Source: JALYUA01 sp038203955
GTDB lineage: Bacteria; Acidobacteriota; Thermoanaerobaculia; UBA5066; Gp7-AA6
Reading direction: 5' to 3'
Length of the DNA: 14,611 bases
NCBI GenBank assembly: GCA_038203955.1
Contig: JBBRDK010000094.1
Location: 1 to 14,611 of the forward strand
This document shows positions 5,503 through 12,932 of the stretch, piece by piece (within the stretch, counting starts at the first letter, position 1; each line of letters starts with the position of its first letter). The position numbers and the translations under genes are program-made. The notes beneath the pieces are model-generated. The model was not told the DNA's origin, made no database searches, and saw nothing but the letters and a program-made list of their open reading frames with translations.

Positions 5503-7545
5503 CTACGGCTCGAAGCCAATCATCCGCCAGAGCTTTGCCGTGTCGTACGCGCGGCCCGCCTGCACGACAGTGACAACGCGGCGCAGATTCCGGATGTCCG
5601 CGAGAGGATCGCCGTCCACGATGATCAGGTCGGCGCGCTTGCCGAGTTCGACCGTGCCGACCTCTTTGTCCCGGTTCATCGCCCGCGCCGGCAAGATCGT
5701 CGCCGCCTGGATCGCTTCCATCGGAGAGAAACCGGCGGACGCGTAGATCTCCATCTCCCGGTGGAGGCTGTGGCCGGGCACCGCCTGGTCCGTCCCCGCC
5801 ACGGTCGGGATTCCGGCTCGATGGAGCGCGCGCAGGACGTCCAGATCCACCTTCCAGAGGGCATGCATCCGCTCGCTCAACTCGGGCGGGACGCCCATGC
5901 TTCCGAGCGGCGCCTTGAGCGGATCGGCGACCTTGCTCAACCCCGGCTCGACGCGCGCGATCTCGTCCGGGGTATGGGTCTCGAGCTCGGCGAGCGCGAG
6001 CGTCGGATCGACGACAACGTTCCTGCGGCGCAGGAACTCCAGCGTCTTGCGAGTCGAGGGCGATGCGAGATCGATCTCCCGAATCGCCTTCTCCATCGCC
6101 GGCCGGGGAAGCCTCGCGTCGGGATCGTAGGAAGGGGGAAAGAGCGCTCGGACGACGAAGGAGAGATGATTGATCTGATCCATCCCCGCTTCGACCGCAT
6201 GGACCGCTCCAATTCCGAGCGGGACGTGCCCGGTGACGGTCATCCCGGCCTCGTGGGCCGCGCGAGCGAGAGGAGGGATCAGCCGCGGAGAGAGGCTCGA
6301 ATAGATCTTCACCTGCGAGCAACGCGCGTCGCGGAACGTCTGGATGAGCTTCGGGATCTCCCCCTCGTCGCGCAGCCGGCTGGTTCCGAGGCTGGAGGGC
6401 CCGTCGCCGTCCACAATGCAGGCCAGCAGGATCGACGGCCCGAGGCCTTTGCCCGCCTCGATCGTGTCCCGAACGGCACGGATGAAGTCGAGCTCGTTGC
6501 CGCAATCTCGGACCGTCGTCACACCCGCGGCCAGATAGACCGGCCCCCACTCGACCTGCTCGAAGTGCGCGTGCATGTCCCAGAGCCCCGGCAGGATCGT
6601 TTTGCCCGAGACGTCGATTCGCCGCGCTCCCGCGGGAATCGCGACGGAGGCCCGCGCGCCCACCGCGGCGATGCGTCCCTTATCGACGACCACGACCGCG
6701 TCGCGGACCGCAGGGGCACCCGTGGCGTCGATGAGCGTCGCGCCGACAAAGGCCACGGGACCGGTCTCGTCCGGAGCGGCGAGCATTGGACGCGAGATCT
6801 CCCGGAGCGCCGCCATCCCGTCCGCCGCGGCGCTGGCCACGAGCGCTGGGAGAGCCTGGGAATATCCCAAGCGCGTCGCCTCGAAATGGTCGAACTCGGC
6901 GTCCACCGCCTTGAGCGCGGCCAGACGGCCATCGGCGTCGACCCAGAGCGTTTCGCGTCCCCACTCGAGGCCCGTCAGCGCGAACCGCTCGAGGCTGACC
7001 GGCTTCCCATCGTCATCCTTGACGTCGTCTTTCCCGCGACGCTCGATCGACATCCTGCCCGACGGGAAGAGCGGCAGCTCCGCTGGACGGCCGTGCGACG
7101 CCCAGTAGCGCCAGAGCTGTTCCGTCACAATGACGGGCGCGTATGCGTCCGCGACGAAGAACGCGGCCGGAGCGCGCACCCTCTCGACCTTGCCGTCCCG
7201 CTCGATCACGACGGTGCCGTCTTCGATCGAGACGCGGTCGTCCACCCTGGTGAAGCGGGACGTCGAGCCCCACTCCTGATAGTGCACGGGCGAGCCGTCC
7301 TTCGCGAGCGTGAGCGTCGCGGCGAGGGGGACGGTCGAGTTTCGATCGGTAAAGCTGAAGTTGGCGCGGATCTCGGTCGTGCCGTCGGGGCGGTGGACGC
7401 GGATCGCGCGCTCGATGCCGATCGGCTGCTGGAACTTGTAGAGCCGGAACTCTTCGAACTCGCGCTCGGGCTGCCCCGGCGTCGCGAGGAGCCGCAGGAT
7501 CAGAAGCAGGCAGAAGAGCATCCGAACGCCTACATTACCGCCCAT
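5503..7545 (-). CDS. Secreted metal-dependent amidohydrolase (imidazolonepropionase/prolidase-like)
   Basis: The 680-residue protein opens with a probable signal peptide (about residues 1-25, core M-L-F-C-L-L-L-I-L-R-L-L). An N-terminal region of about 230 residues with no recognised family follows. The amidohydrolase domain runs from about 263 to 675: F-V-G-A-T-L-I-D lead-in, metal motif D-M-H-A-H (His325, His327), Lys413 in V-K-I-Y as candidate bridging Lys, His440 in T-G-H-V, His460 in N-H-L-S and Asp586 in G-T-D. A C-terminal G-K-R-A-D-L-I-I-V-D-G-D-P-L strand completes the fold. All expected metal ligands are present, so an active hydrolase of C-N bonds, such as dipeptides or cyclic amides, is likely; the substrate is unknown. 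The first Met (7545) has GGAGG almost touching it; Met9 (7521) is an alternative with no ribosome site. It diverges from the ACT gene. Confidence 0.92.
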   Translation of the reverse strand: MGGNVGVRMLFCLLLILRLLATPGQPEREFEEFRLYKFQQPIGIERAIRVHRPDGTTEIRANFSFTDRNSTVPLAATLTLAKDGSPVHYQEWGSTSRFTRVDDRVSIEDGTVVIERDGKVERVRAPAAFFVADAYAPVIVTEQLWRYWASHGRPAELPLFPSGRMSIERRGKDDVKDDDGKPVSLERFALTGLEWGRETLWVDADGRLAALKAVDAEFDHFEATRLGYSQALPALVASAAADGMAALREISRPMLAAPDETGPVAFVGATLIDATGAPAVRDAVVVVDKGRIAAVGARASVAIPAGARRIDVSGKTILPGLWDMHAHFEQVEWGPVYLAAGVTTVRDCGNELDFIRAVRDTIEAGKGLGPSILLACIVDGDGPSSLGTSRLRDEGEIPKLIQTFRDARCSQVKIYSSLSPRLIPPLARAAHEAGMTVTGHVPLGIGAVHAVEAGMDQINHLSFVVRALFPPSYDPDARLPRPAMEKAIREIDLASPSTRKTLEFLRRRNVVVDPTLALAELETHTPDEIARVEPGLSKVADPLKAPLGSMGVPPELSERMHALWKVDLDVLRALHRAGIPTVAGTDQAVPGHSLHREMEIYASAGFSPMEAIQAATILPARAMNRDKEVGTVELGKRADLIIVDGDPLADIRNLRRVVTVVQAGRAYDTAKLWRMIGFEP

Positions 7546-7592
7546 TCCTCCCCACGTCCCCGACTCCCTCTCCTTCCGTTTTCGTCCAGGCC

Positions 7593-7598
7593 TAGAAT
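7593..7598 (+). promoter_or_regulatory. Candidate -10 element for the ACT gene
   Basis: TAGAAT lies 31 nt upstream of the ACT-protein ATG, in the short divergent gap. It matches TATAAT at five of six positions. No convincing -35 hexamer sits at 16-18 nt upstream, so this is a weak, position-based call. Confidence 0.25.
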
Positions 7599-7628
7599 CG
7601 GTCCCGAGGAATCGAAAGGAGCGACACC

Positions 7629-8063
7629 ATGGCAGTCACGGTCAAGACCATCACTCTCTGGCGGCGGGACGTCAGCAACCGGCCCGGCGCTCTGGCGGAG
7701 ACTCTCTCGCCGTTGGCCGGCGCGGGAGCGAACTTGCAGGTCGTCATGGGCTACCGGTATCCCGGGGACGAAGGGCGCGCGGCGATCGAGGTCTACCCGG
7801 TCGCCGGAAAAAGGGTCGCGGCGGCCGCCCGGGAAGCCGGGCTCGCCGCCTCCGGGATCCCGACGCTGCTCGTCGAGGGAGACGATCGTCCCGCCCTCGG
7901 CCACGCGATCGCCCGTTCGCTCGCCGACGCCGGCATCAACCTCGCCTTTCTCGTCGCTCAGGTGATCGGGAAGAAATACACGGGGATCTTCGGCTTCGAG
8001 TCCGAGTCCGACGCCAGGCGCGCGGCGGGCCTGATCAAGAAGGTGAAGGCGCCGAAGAAATGA
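7629..8063 (+). CDS. Tandem ACT-domain protein
   Basis: The 144-residue protein consists of two ACT-like units of about 65-70 residues. The first opens with T-L-W-R-R-D-V-S-N-R-P-G-A-L-A-E-T-L-S-P-L-A-G-A-G-A-N-L (strand, N-R-P-G-A-L turn and helix typical of ACT). The second, from about residue 80, has L-G-H-A-I-A-R-S-L-A-D-A-G-I-N-L-A-F-L, then a G-I-F-G-F-E strand and a Lys-rich tail. ACT domains bind amino acids or other small ligands and regulate enzymes. No catalytic domain is fused, so it is probably a stand-alone sensor or regulator. The start is supported by AAAGGAG (7616-7622) 6 nt upstream. It is separated from sdhC by 224 bp, so it is probably not part of that operon. Confidence 0.85.
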   Translation: MAVTVKTITLWRRDVSNRPGALAETLSPLAGAGANLQVVMGYRYPGDEGRAAIEVYPVAGKRVAAAAREAGLAASGIPTLLVEGDDRPALGHAIARSLADAGINLAFLVAQVIGKKYTGIFGFESESDARRAAGLIKKVKAPKK

Positions 8064-8277
8064 GACGCGGCCCGAGCGGCCGTGTGAGGCGTGAGTCCGT
8101 TTTGAAATCGTGATCCGCGGAAAGCTGACGGCTCGCCTCGCCGACATCAGACTTTCAGGACGCGCTGAAGAACTTCTGTTGCAGGACTGATTCCACCGTT
8201 TCCAGGGCGACGGCGAAGGCCGGGCGCGAAAGCTGGCAAAAGCCGCGCCGCGGGAATAGTCTAGCGGCCGAGATCGC

Positions 8278-8285
8278 GAGGTGAT
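8278..8285 (+). promoter_or_regulatory. Shine-Dalgarno that sets the sdhC TTG start
   Basis: GAGGTGAT is a perfect match to the anti-SD complement. Its GAGG core is 6 nt from the TTG at 8288. No ATG or GTG at a comparable spacing opens the same frame, which supports the TTG start. Confidence 0.6.
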
Positions 8286-8287
8286 TC

Positions 8288-9043
8288 TTGGCGCAAGCTC
8301 GCACAGCCGAGGGACGAGGGCATTTCGGCGCCACGCAGCGGCGCGACGCGTGGTGGGTCGAGATCCTGCCCGTGGTTCTGATTCTCGGCCTTTTCGGGAT
8401 CTACGCGACGTTTCGAGCTTTCGAGGGCGCGCACTACGAGTGGGGCCCGTACCTCTCACCCTTCTACTCCCCGCTCATCGATCCGCAGCACCGCTGGTGG
8501 CCCCTTTCTCCGGCTCTTATCATCCTCGCGGTGCCGCTCGGCTTCCGGCTAACCTGCTACTACTACCGAAAGGCCTACTACCGGGCCTTCTTTCTGGATC
8601 CCCCCGGCTGCGCCGTGGGAGAAGGGCGCCGCCGATACCGCGGAGAGACGGCGTTTCCCTTCATCCTTCAGAACGTGCACCGCTACTTTCTCTATCTGGC
8701 GCTCCTCCTTCTCTTCTTCCTCGGCTACGACGCCGTGCGCTCCTTCTCGTTCGGCGGTCATTTCGGCGTCGGCGTCGGCTCTCTCGTCCTGACCGGCAAC
8801 GTCGTGCTGCTGTCGCTCTACACCTTCTCCTGTCACTCGCTCCGGCACCTGGCGGGAGGACGGCTCGACTGCTTCTCCTGCACGGCGTGGGGCCGCGCGA
8901 ACGGGAAGGCGTGGCGCTCAACGACGGCGTTGAACGAGCGCCACATGCTCTTCGCCTGGATGAGCCTCGTGTCGGTCGGCGCAGCCGATCTGTACGTCCG
9001 GTCGGTCGCGTGCGGCGCCATCCGGGACCTGCGTCTGCTGTGA
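8288..9043 (+). CDS. sdhC: Succinate dehydrogenase membrane anchor subunit (Sdh1 type)
   Basis: The 251-residue protein has five predicted membrane helices at about residues 24-44, 73-92, 132-152, 161-183 and 219-238. Between helices 2 and 3 lies the R-L-T-C-Y-Y-Y-R-K-A-Y-Y-R segment. Candidate functional histidines are His131 at the start of helix 3, and His183 and His187 in S-C-H-S-L-R-H-L at the end of helix 4. The length and position ahead of sdhA match the single large anchor of mycobacterial Sdh1 (Rv0249c type), not the paired short SdhC/SdhD of E. coli. It would anchor the flavoprotein and iron-sulfur subunits and form the quinone site; heme content cannot be told from sequence. TTG start with GAGGTGAT upstream; its stop overlaps the sdhA GTG by 3 bases. 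Confidence 0.88.
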   Translation: MAQARTAEGRGHFGATQRRDAWWVEILPVVLILGLFGIYATFRAFEGAHYEWGPYLSPFYSPLIDPQHRWWPLSPALIILAVPLGFRLTCYYYRKAYYRAFFLDPPGCAVGEGRRRYRGETAFPFILQNVHRYFLYLALLLLFFLGYDAVRSFSFGGHFGVGVGSLVLTGNVVLLSLYTFSCHSLRHLAGGRLDCFSCTAWGRANGKAWRSTTALNERHMLFAWMSLVSVGAADLYVRSVACGAIRDLRLL

Positions 9044-10800
9044 CGGAGAAGTACGAGACGCATGAGCACGACGTGCTCGTCATCGGCGCCGGCGGAGCCG
9101 GCCTGCGCGCCGCGATCGAGGCTCTCGCGCAAGGGGCGTCCGTCGGCGTCGTCTGCAAGTCGCTGTTGGGCAAGGCCCACACGGTCATGGCGGAGGGAGG
9201 CATCGCGGCGGCGCTCGGCAACGTCGACACGTCCGACAACTGGCGCGTGCACTTTGGCGACACCATGCGCGGGGGAAAGCTCCTGAACAACTGGCGCATG
9301 GCACAGATCCACGCGCAGGAGTCGGGAGACCGGGTCCGGGAGCTCGAGCAATGGGGGGCCCTCTTCGACCGGACGGCGGACGGTGAGATCCTGCAGCGCG
9401 CCTTCGGCGGGCACACGTTCCGGCGACTCTGCCACGTGGGGGACCGCACGGGGCTGGAGATGATCCGCACGCTGCAGGATCGCGGCGTCCACATGGGGAT
9501 CGACGTCTACATGGAGTGCGCGGTGACCCGCCTCTTCAAGAACGGGAACCGCATTGCCGGGGCCTTCGGCTACTGGCGCGAGCAAGGGCGCTTCGTCGTG
9601 TTCAAGGCGAAATCCGTGGTCATCGCCACGGGAGGCATCGGCAAGGCCTGGCAGATCACTTCCAATTCCTGGGAGTACACGGGAGACGGCATGGCCCTCG
9701 CCTACGACGCCGGGGCCGAGCTGATGGATATGGAGTTCGTACAGTTCCATCCGACCGGAATGGTCTGGCCGCCGGGCGTGCAGGGAATCCTCGTGACCGA
9801 GGCGGTGCGCGGTGAAGGGGGCACGCTGACCAACAAGTCGGGTGAGCGTTTCATGCAGCGCTACGATCCGGAGAAGATGGACCTTTCCACGCGCGACGTC
9901 GTGGCGCGCGCGATCTACACGGAAGTCAAAGAAGGGCGCGGCACCGAGCACGGGGGAGCGTTTCTCGACATTTCCCACAAGCCGGCGGAGTACGTGAAGC
10001 GCAAGCTCCCCAGCATGTATCACCAGTTCTTGGAGCTCGCCGACGTGGACATCACGAAAGGGCCGATGGAAGTCGGACCGACCTGCCACTACATGATGGG
10101 GGGCATCCGCGTGGACGCCGAGACCTCGGAATCGACCGTGCCGGGCCTCTTCGCCGCGGGAGAGGCGGCGGCGGGACTCCACGGCGCCAACCGGCTCGGA
10201 GGCAATTCCCTCTCGGACCTGCTGGTCTTCGGCCGGCGGGCCGGGCTTGCCGCCGTCGCGAGCGCCCGGAGCGCGCCCGCGGTCTCGCTCGATCCCGCAG
10301 AGATCGACGAAGCCGCGCGGGAGCTGCTCCGACCCTTCGAGCGCGCGGACGGAGAGGACCCGTACGGTATCCATCGCGACCTGCAGGAAAAGATGCAGAG
10401 CCTGGTCGGGATCTTTCGGGTCGGGGAAGACCTGAAGCGGGCGCTGGCGGAGATCGCGAGGCTCAAGGAGCGCGCGGCCCGCGTACGGGTGGAGGGCTCC
10501 CGCCTCTTCAACCCAGGCTGGCACCTGGCGCGCGATCTCAAATCCATGCTGACGGTCGTCGAGGCGGTCACGCGCAGCGCTCTCGAGCGGCAGGAGAGCC
10601 GCGGCGCGCACAGCCGGCTCGACTATCCCAAGCCGGACGCCGCCTGGGAAAGGAAGAACAACGTCGTCGTTCGGGACGGAGAGGCCATGAAGGTGACGCA
10701 GTCGCCGGTGGCCGAGATGCCGGAAGACTTGAAACGTCTCCTCTCGAACCAATCAGGCGGCGGGACCCTGCCGTCGACCCCATCCCCCCAGACGACATGA
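9040..10800 (+). CDS. sdhA: Succinate dehydrogenase/fumarate reductase flavoprotein subunit
   Basis: The 586-residue protein has the family's normal length. Motifs in order: FAD-binding G-A-G-G-A-G (16-21); K-A-H-T-V-M-A-E-G-G with His47 as the probable covalent FAD attachment; A-T-G-G (196-199); F-H-P-T-G (236-240); the active-site Arg in S-T-R-D-V-V (Arg285); His350 in G-P-T-C-H-Y-M-M-G-G-I; and H-G-A-N-R-L-G-G-N-S (381-390, Arg385). A helical C-terminal domain follows. It oxidises succinate to fumarate (or the reverse) and passes electrons to SdhB. The start is a GTG overlapping the sdhC stop (GTGA), and V-T-E-K-Y-E-T-H-E-H-D-V-L-V-I-G matches family N-termini. The upstream extension of the open frame is shadow of sdhC. 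The last bases overlap the sdhB ATG (ATGA). Confidence 0.96.
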   Translation: MTEKYETHEHDVLVIGAGGAGLRAAIEALAQGASVGVVCKSLLGKAHTVMAEGGIAAALGNVDTSDNWRVHFGDTMRGGKLLNNWRMAQIHAQESGDRVRELEQWGALFDRTADGEILQRAFGGHTFRRLCHVGDRTGLEMIRTLQDRGVHMGIDVYMECAVTRLFKNGNRIAGAFGYWREQGRFVVFKAKSVVIATGGIGKAWQITSNSWEYTGDGMALAYDAGAELMDMEFVQFHPTGMVWPPGVQGILVTEAVRGEGGTLTNKSGERFMQRYDPEKMDLSTRDVVARAIYTEVKEGRGTEHGGAFLDISHKPAEYVKRKLPSMYHQFLELADVDITKGPMEVGPTCHYMMGGIRVDAETSESTVPGLFAAGEAAAGLHGANRLGGNSLSDLLVFGRRAGLAAVASARSAPAVSLDPAEIDEAARELLRPFERADGEDPYGIHRDLQEKMQSLVGIFRVGEDLKRALAEIARLKERAARVRVEGSRLFNPGWHLARDLKSMLTVVEAVTRSALERQESRGAHSRLDYPKPDAAWERKNNVVVRDGEAMKVTQSPVAEMPEDLKRLLSNQSGGGTLPSTPSPQTT

Positions 10801-11531
10801 CGGAAGCGATCCTGCGAGTCTTTCGCGGCGGTCCGGAGGGAGGAGCCGCGGTCGACTACCGCGTTCCCGTCGCTCCGGGCATGGTGGTGCTCGACGCCTT
10901 GCATTACGTCCAGGGGCACCTCCAGCCGGATCTCGCCGTGCGCTGGAACTGCAAGGCGGGCAAGTGCGGGTCTTGCTCGGCCGAGGTCAACGGGCGGCCG
11001 CGCTTGACCTGCAAGACGCGCCTGGACTCTCTGCCGCTCGATCAGCCGGTGACGGTCTTCCCGATGAAGGCCTTTCCGACAATCAAGGACCTCGTCACCG
11101 ACGTCTCCTGGAACTATCGGGTCAATCGGAAGATCCCGCCGTTCTCCCCGCGACCCGGCGTCGCCTGGAAGATGTATCAGGAGGACCTCGACCGCGTGCA
11201 GGAGTTCCGCAAGTGCATCGAGTGCTTCCTCTGCCAGGACGTCTGCCACGTTCTGCGGGACCACGACAAGAAGGAGGAGTTCGGCGGGCCGCGCTTCTTC
11301 GTTCGCGTCGCGGCGCTCGAGATGCACCCTTTGGACGGCGGCTCCCGCACGCGGCTCTTGAAGGATGAGCTCGGCATCGGCCTCTGCAACATCACCAAGT
11401 GCTGCACCGAGGTTTGTCCCGAGGACATCCACATCACCGACAACGCGATCATCCCCTTGAAGGAGCGCGTCGTGGACGACTTCTACGATCCCGTAGGACG
11501 ATTCCTGCGGCGGCTGCTGGGCAGGTCCTGA
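10797..11531 (+). CDS. sdhB: Succinate dehydrogenase iron-sulfur subunit (Sdh1 type)
   Basis: The 244-residue protein carries a plant-type ferredoxin domain with [2Fe-2S] cysteines 52, 57, 60 and 72 (W-N-C-K-A-G-K-C-G-S-C). The C-terminal bacterial ferredoxin domain has C-I-E-C-F-L-C-Q-D-V-C (140, 143, 146, 150) and C-N-I-T-K-C-C-T-E-V-C-P (197, 203, 207, with an extra Cys202). These supply the [4Fe-4S] and [3Fe-4S] clusters. The C-N-I-T-K-C-C-T-E-V-C-P-E motif, E-M-H-P-L-D and the T-D-N-A-I-I-P-L-K-E-R-V ending closely resemble actinobacterial Sdh1 iron-sulfur subunits (Rv0247c type). It relays electrons from SdhA to quinone in the anchor. The ATG overlaps the sdhA stop by 4 bp, implying translational coupling. 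Confidence 0.96.
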   Translation: MTEAILRVFRGGPEGGAAVDYRVPVAPGMVVLDALHYVQGHLQPDLAVRWNCKAGKCGSCSAEVNGRPRLTCKTRLDSLPLDQPVTVFPMKAFPTIKDLVTDVSWNYRVNRKIPPFSPRPGVAWKMYQEDLDRVQEFRKCIECFLCQDVCHVLRDHDKKEEFGGPRFFVRVAALEMHPLDGGSRTRLLKDELGIGLCNITKCCTEVCPEDIHITDNAIIPLKERVVDDFYDPVGRFLRRLLGRS

Positions 11532-11544
11532 GGCCTGACCCGGG

Positions 11545-11551
11545 AAGGAGG
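11545..11551 (+). promoter_or_regulatory. Shine-Dalgarno that sets the TTG start of the TPR-like gene
   Basis: AAGGAGG lies 4 nt before the TTG at 11556, in the 24-bp gap after sdhB. It is the strongest ribosome site in the operon and fixes the non-ATG start. Confidence 0.6.
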
Positions 11552-11555
11552 TCTC

Positions 11556-12065
11556 TTGGAGCTGAAATTGAAGTCGATCTCGAACGCCGCAATCCCCGAA
11601 GCTCTTTCCAAGGTGGAGCTCTACCGCTTCTTGAACGAGCCGGGCGAGGCCGAGTCCATCTGCCGCGACATCCTGGCCGTCGAGCCCGACCATCAAAAGG
11701 CCCTGCGCCTGCTGGCCCTCGCGATCACCGACCAGTTCATCGGCGGCGCCGCGGACCGGCATGCCGAGGCGGAGAGCGTCTTCCAGAAACTGCGAGACCC
11801 GTACGAGCGGCTCTACTACGTGGGGATCGTGCACGAGAGGAGGGCCAAGGCGCTCCTGCGCGCGGGCGGCCGTCCCCACACGCTGGTCGTCCTCTTCGAG
11901 GAGGCGATGACCTGCTTCGAGCACGCGGAGAAAATCCGCCCCGCCGGCAACGACGACGCGATCCTGCGCTGGAACCGCTGCGTGCGGCTGCTGCAGAGCC
12001 GCTCCCCTGCCGATTGGCAGCGGGAGGTCGAGGCCTTCGACGCCAGCGACAGCCCGCCCGTCTAG
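11556..12065 (+). CDS. TPR-like helical protein at the end of the sdh operon
   Basis: The 169-residue protein is predicted to be all-helical. A TPR-like pair of helices at about residues 16-55 reads A-L-S-K-V-E-L-Y-R-F-L-N-E-P-G-E-A-E-S-I-C-R-D-I-L-A-V-E-P-D-H-Q-K-A-L-R-L-L-A, and a second repeat-like unit lies around residues 100-135 (A-M-T-C-F-E-H-A-E-K-I-R-P-A-G-N-D-D-A-I-L-R-W-N). It has no signal peptide or membrane segment, so it is probably cytosolic. It starts 24 bp after sdhB with its own strong ribosome site and is surely co-transcribed. A role in assembly or regulation of the succinate dehydrogenase is plausible from context only; no catalytic motif is visible. A hairpin begins at its stop codon. 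Confidence 0.85.
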   Translation: MELKLKSISNAAIPEALSKVELYRFLNEPGEAESICRDILAVEPDHQKALRLLALAITDQFIGGAADRHAEAESVFQKLRDPYERLYYVGIVHERRAKALLRAGGRPHTLVVLFEEAMTCFEHAEKIRPAGNDDAILRWNRCVRLLQSRSPADWQREVEAFDASDSPPV

Positions 12066-12087
12066 CAGGCTGCTGAAAAAAGCCTGC
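12065..12087 (+). terminator. Hairpin at the end of the sdh operon
   Basis: GCAGGCT (12065-12071) and AGCCTGC (12081-12087) form a perfect 7-bp stem around a 9-nt, A-rich loop. The stem begins at the last base of the TPR-like gene's stop codon. There is no U-tract afterwards, so it is at best a weak or factor-assisted terminator. Its right arm directly abuts the RAYT relic at 12088, so it might instead be part of that element. Confidence 0.35.
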
Positions 12088-12254
12088 GGCGCCCTGTACC
12101 ACGTGACCACTCGGAGAAACGATCGGGGCGACCTGGTTAACACCCGTCTCGGCTCTCGAGCAAAACCTCGACCGCGACCCGAAATCGCAGGCCGCAATCG
12201 CCGCGACCGTCGACAGCTTCCTCTCCGCGAAATCAGGATTTCTGGGCTGACCCC
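12088..12254 (+). pseudogene. Internally deleted RAYT transposase relic
   Basis: The left part (12088-12141) reads G-A-L-Y-H-V-T-T-R-R-N-D-R-G-D-L-V-N. This corresponds to the N-terminal G-A-V-Y-H-V-T-C-R-G-N-E-R-R-P-V-F of the RAYT at 14186. The right part (12146-12250), in a different frame, reads V-S-A-L-E-Q-N-L-D-R-D-P-K-S-Q-A-A-I, a further 10 residues, then A-K-S-G-F-L-G and a stop. This matches the C-terminus of the copy ending near 13733 (V-S-A-L-E-Q-T-L-D-Q-D-P-I-F-Q-A-A-I...). The middle, including the HxH motif and the catalytic Tyr, is missing. The element ends CTGACCCC at 12254. It is a miniature, non-autonomous derivative or a decay product. Confidence 0.75.
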
Positions 12255-12294
12255 ATCCTCCCGCAAGGGGTGACGACGCCCTTCCTCTTTTCAA

Positions 12295-12300
12295 TTGACA
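12295..12300 (+). promoter_or_regulatory. Candidate -35 element for the secreted-protein gene
   Basis: TTGACA is a perfect -35 hexamer 49 nt upstream of the ATG at 12350. No good -10 match lies 16-18 nt downstream (AAACAA is the best placed), so the call is weak. Confidence 0.25.
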
Positions 12301-12349
12301 GTCGCCTGCCGGCATGAAACAAGACGGGCAGACATAAGGAGGAGACAAT

Positions 12350-12808
12350 ATGAAACGGATCCTCGCTCTGGCCGTCGTGTCTTTTCTCTGCAGCCTGGGA
12401 ACTGCGCTCGCCCAGGAGCACTGGACCGAAGGACCGGTCTGGGAGATCAGCTTCTACCGGACCACCCCCAATCACTTCGATGACTACGTGAAGTACCTGC
12501 GCACGCATTACGTCGTTACGACGGCAGAATCGAAGAAGGAAGGACTAATTCTCGACAGCAAGGTCTTCGTCAAGGACCCGAGCGGACCAACCGACTGGGA
12601 CGTCTGCATCGCCACGCTCTATCCCAGCTACGGCAAGGCTCTCGACTACAACAAGGGGGACGAAGACAAGTCCAAGGCGATTCAGTCAAAGCACTGGAAG
12701 ACGCAGGACCAGGATAAACAGAGACAGATGTCTGCGCCGCGCTTTGAGGCACGCACCTTTCTGGGCACCCAGCTCGTGCGCGAGGTCACTCTGCGGCCAA
12801 TGCCGTAA
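12350..12808 (+). CDS. Secreted protein of unknown function
   Basis: The 152-residue protein has a clear Sec signal peptide: M-K-R followed by a hydrophobic core (I-L-A-L-A-V-V-S-F-L-C-S-L), ending A-L-A before Q22. The mature part starts Q-E-H-W-T-E-G-P-V-W-E-I-S-F-Y-R-T-T-P-N-H-F-D-D-Y-V-K-Y-L-R. A strand followed by a helix of this kind is typical of small ferredoxin-like alpha-beta (NIPSNAP/dimeric barrel-like) proteins. A D-W-D-V-C-I-A-T-L-Y strand and a Lys/Gln-rich helix follow, then a final strand pair. The fold assignment is an inference, and no active site is visible. The start is firm: AAGGAGGA at 12336 lies 6 nt before the ATG. It stands alone between two RAYT relics and may have been moved or stranded by them. 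Confidence 0.8.
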   Translation: MKRILALAVVSFLCSLGTALAQEHWTEGPVWEISFYRTTPNHFDDYVKYLRTHYVVTTAESKKEGLILDSKVFVKDPSGPTDWDVCIATLYPSYGKALDYNKGDEDKSKAIQSKHWKTQDQDKQRQMSAPRFEARTFLGTQLVREVTLRPMP

Positions 12809-12932
12809 TCCGCGACCCAAAGCAGGAAAGCGGGCCCCACTTCGAGCGGATTCATGCCGCCGCCGGGCTGGGGCTGCGCTTTTTTTGGGTCATCGGGGGC
12901 CCAATGGGTTGAGTCCATCAAACCTGATTCCG

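Noticed and set aside
5761..7965. Very long plus-strand open frame across the amidohydrolase gene
   Set aside because: Its translation is Arg/Asp/Gly/Pro-rich without motifs. It mirrors the well-supported minus-strand gene and is a GC-driven shadow.
8111..8191. Small GTG-initiated frame (I-R-G-K-L-T-A-R-L-A-D-I-R-L-S-G) in the gap before sdhC
   Set aside because: 26 codons, no ribosome site and no recognisable homology; not distinguishable from chance.
8833..12266. Two long minus-strand open frames opposite sdhA, sdhB and the TPR-like gene
   Set aside because: They lie wholly opposite strongly supported genes, have shadow-like composition and carry no ribosome site or recognisable domain.
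12814..12891. Inverted repeat GACCCAAA (12814-12821) / TTTGGGTC (12884-12891) after the secreted-protein gene
   Set aside because: Only 8 bp with a 62-nt loop. It could mark a RAYT border or be chance, and there is no supporting terminator or transposon context.
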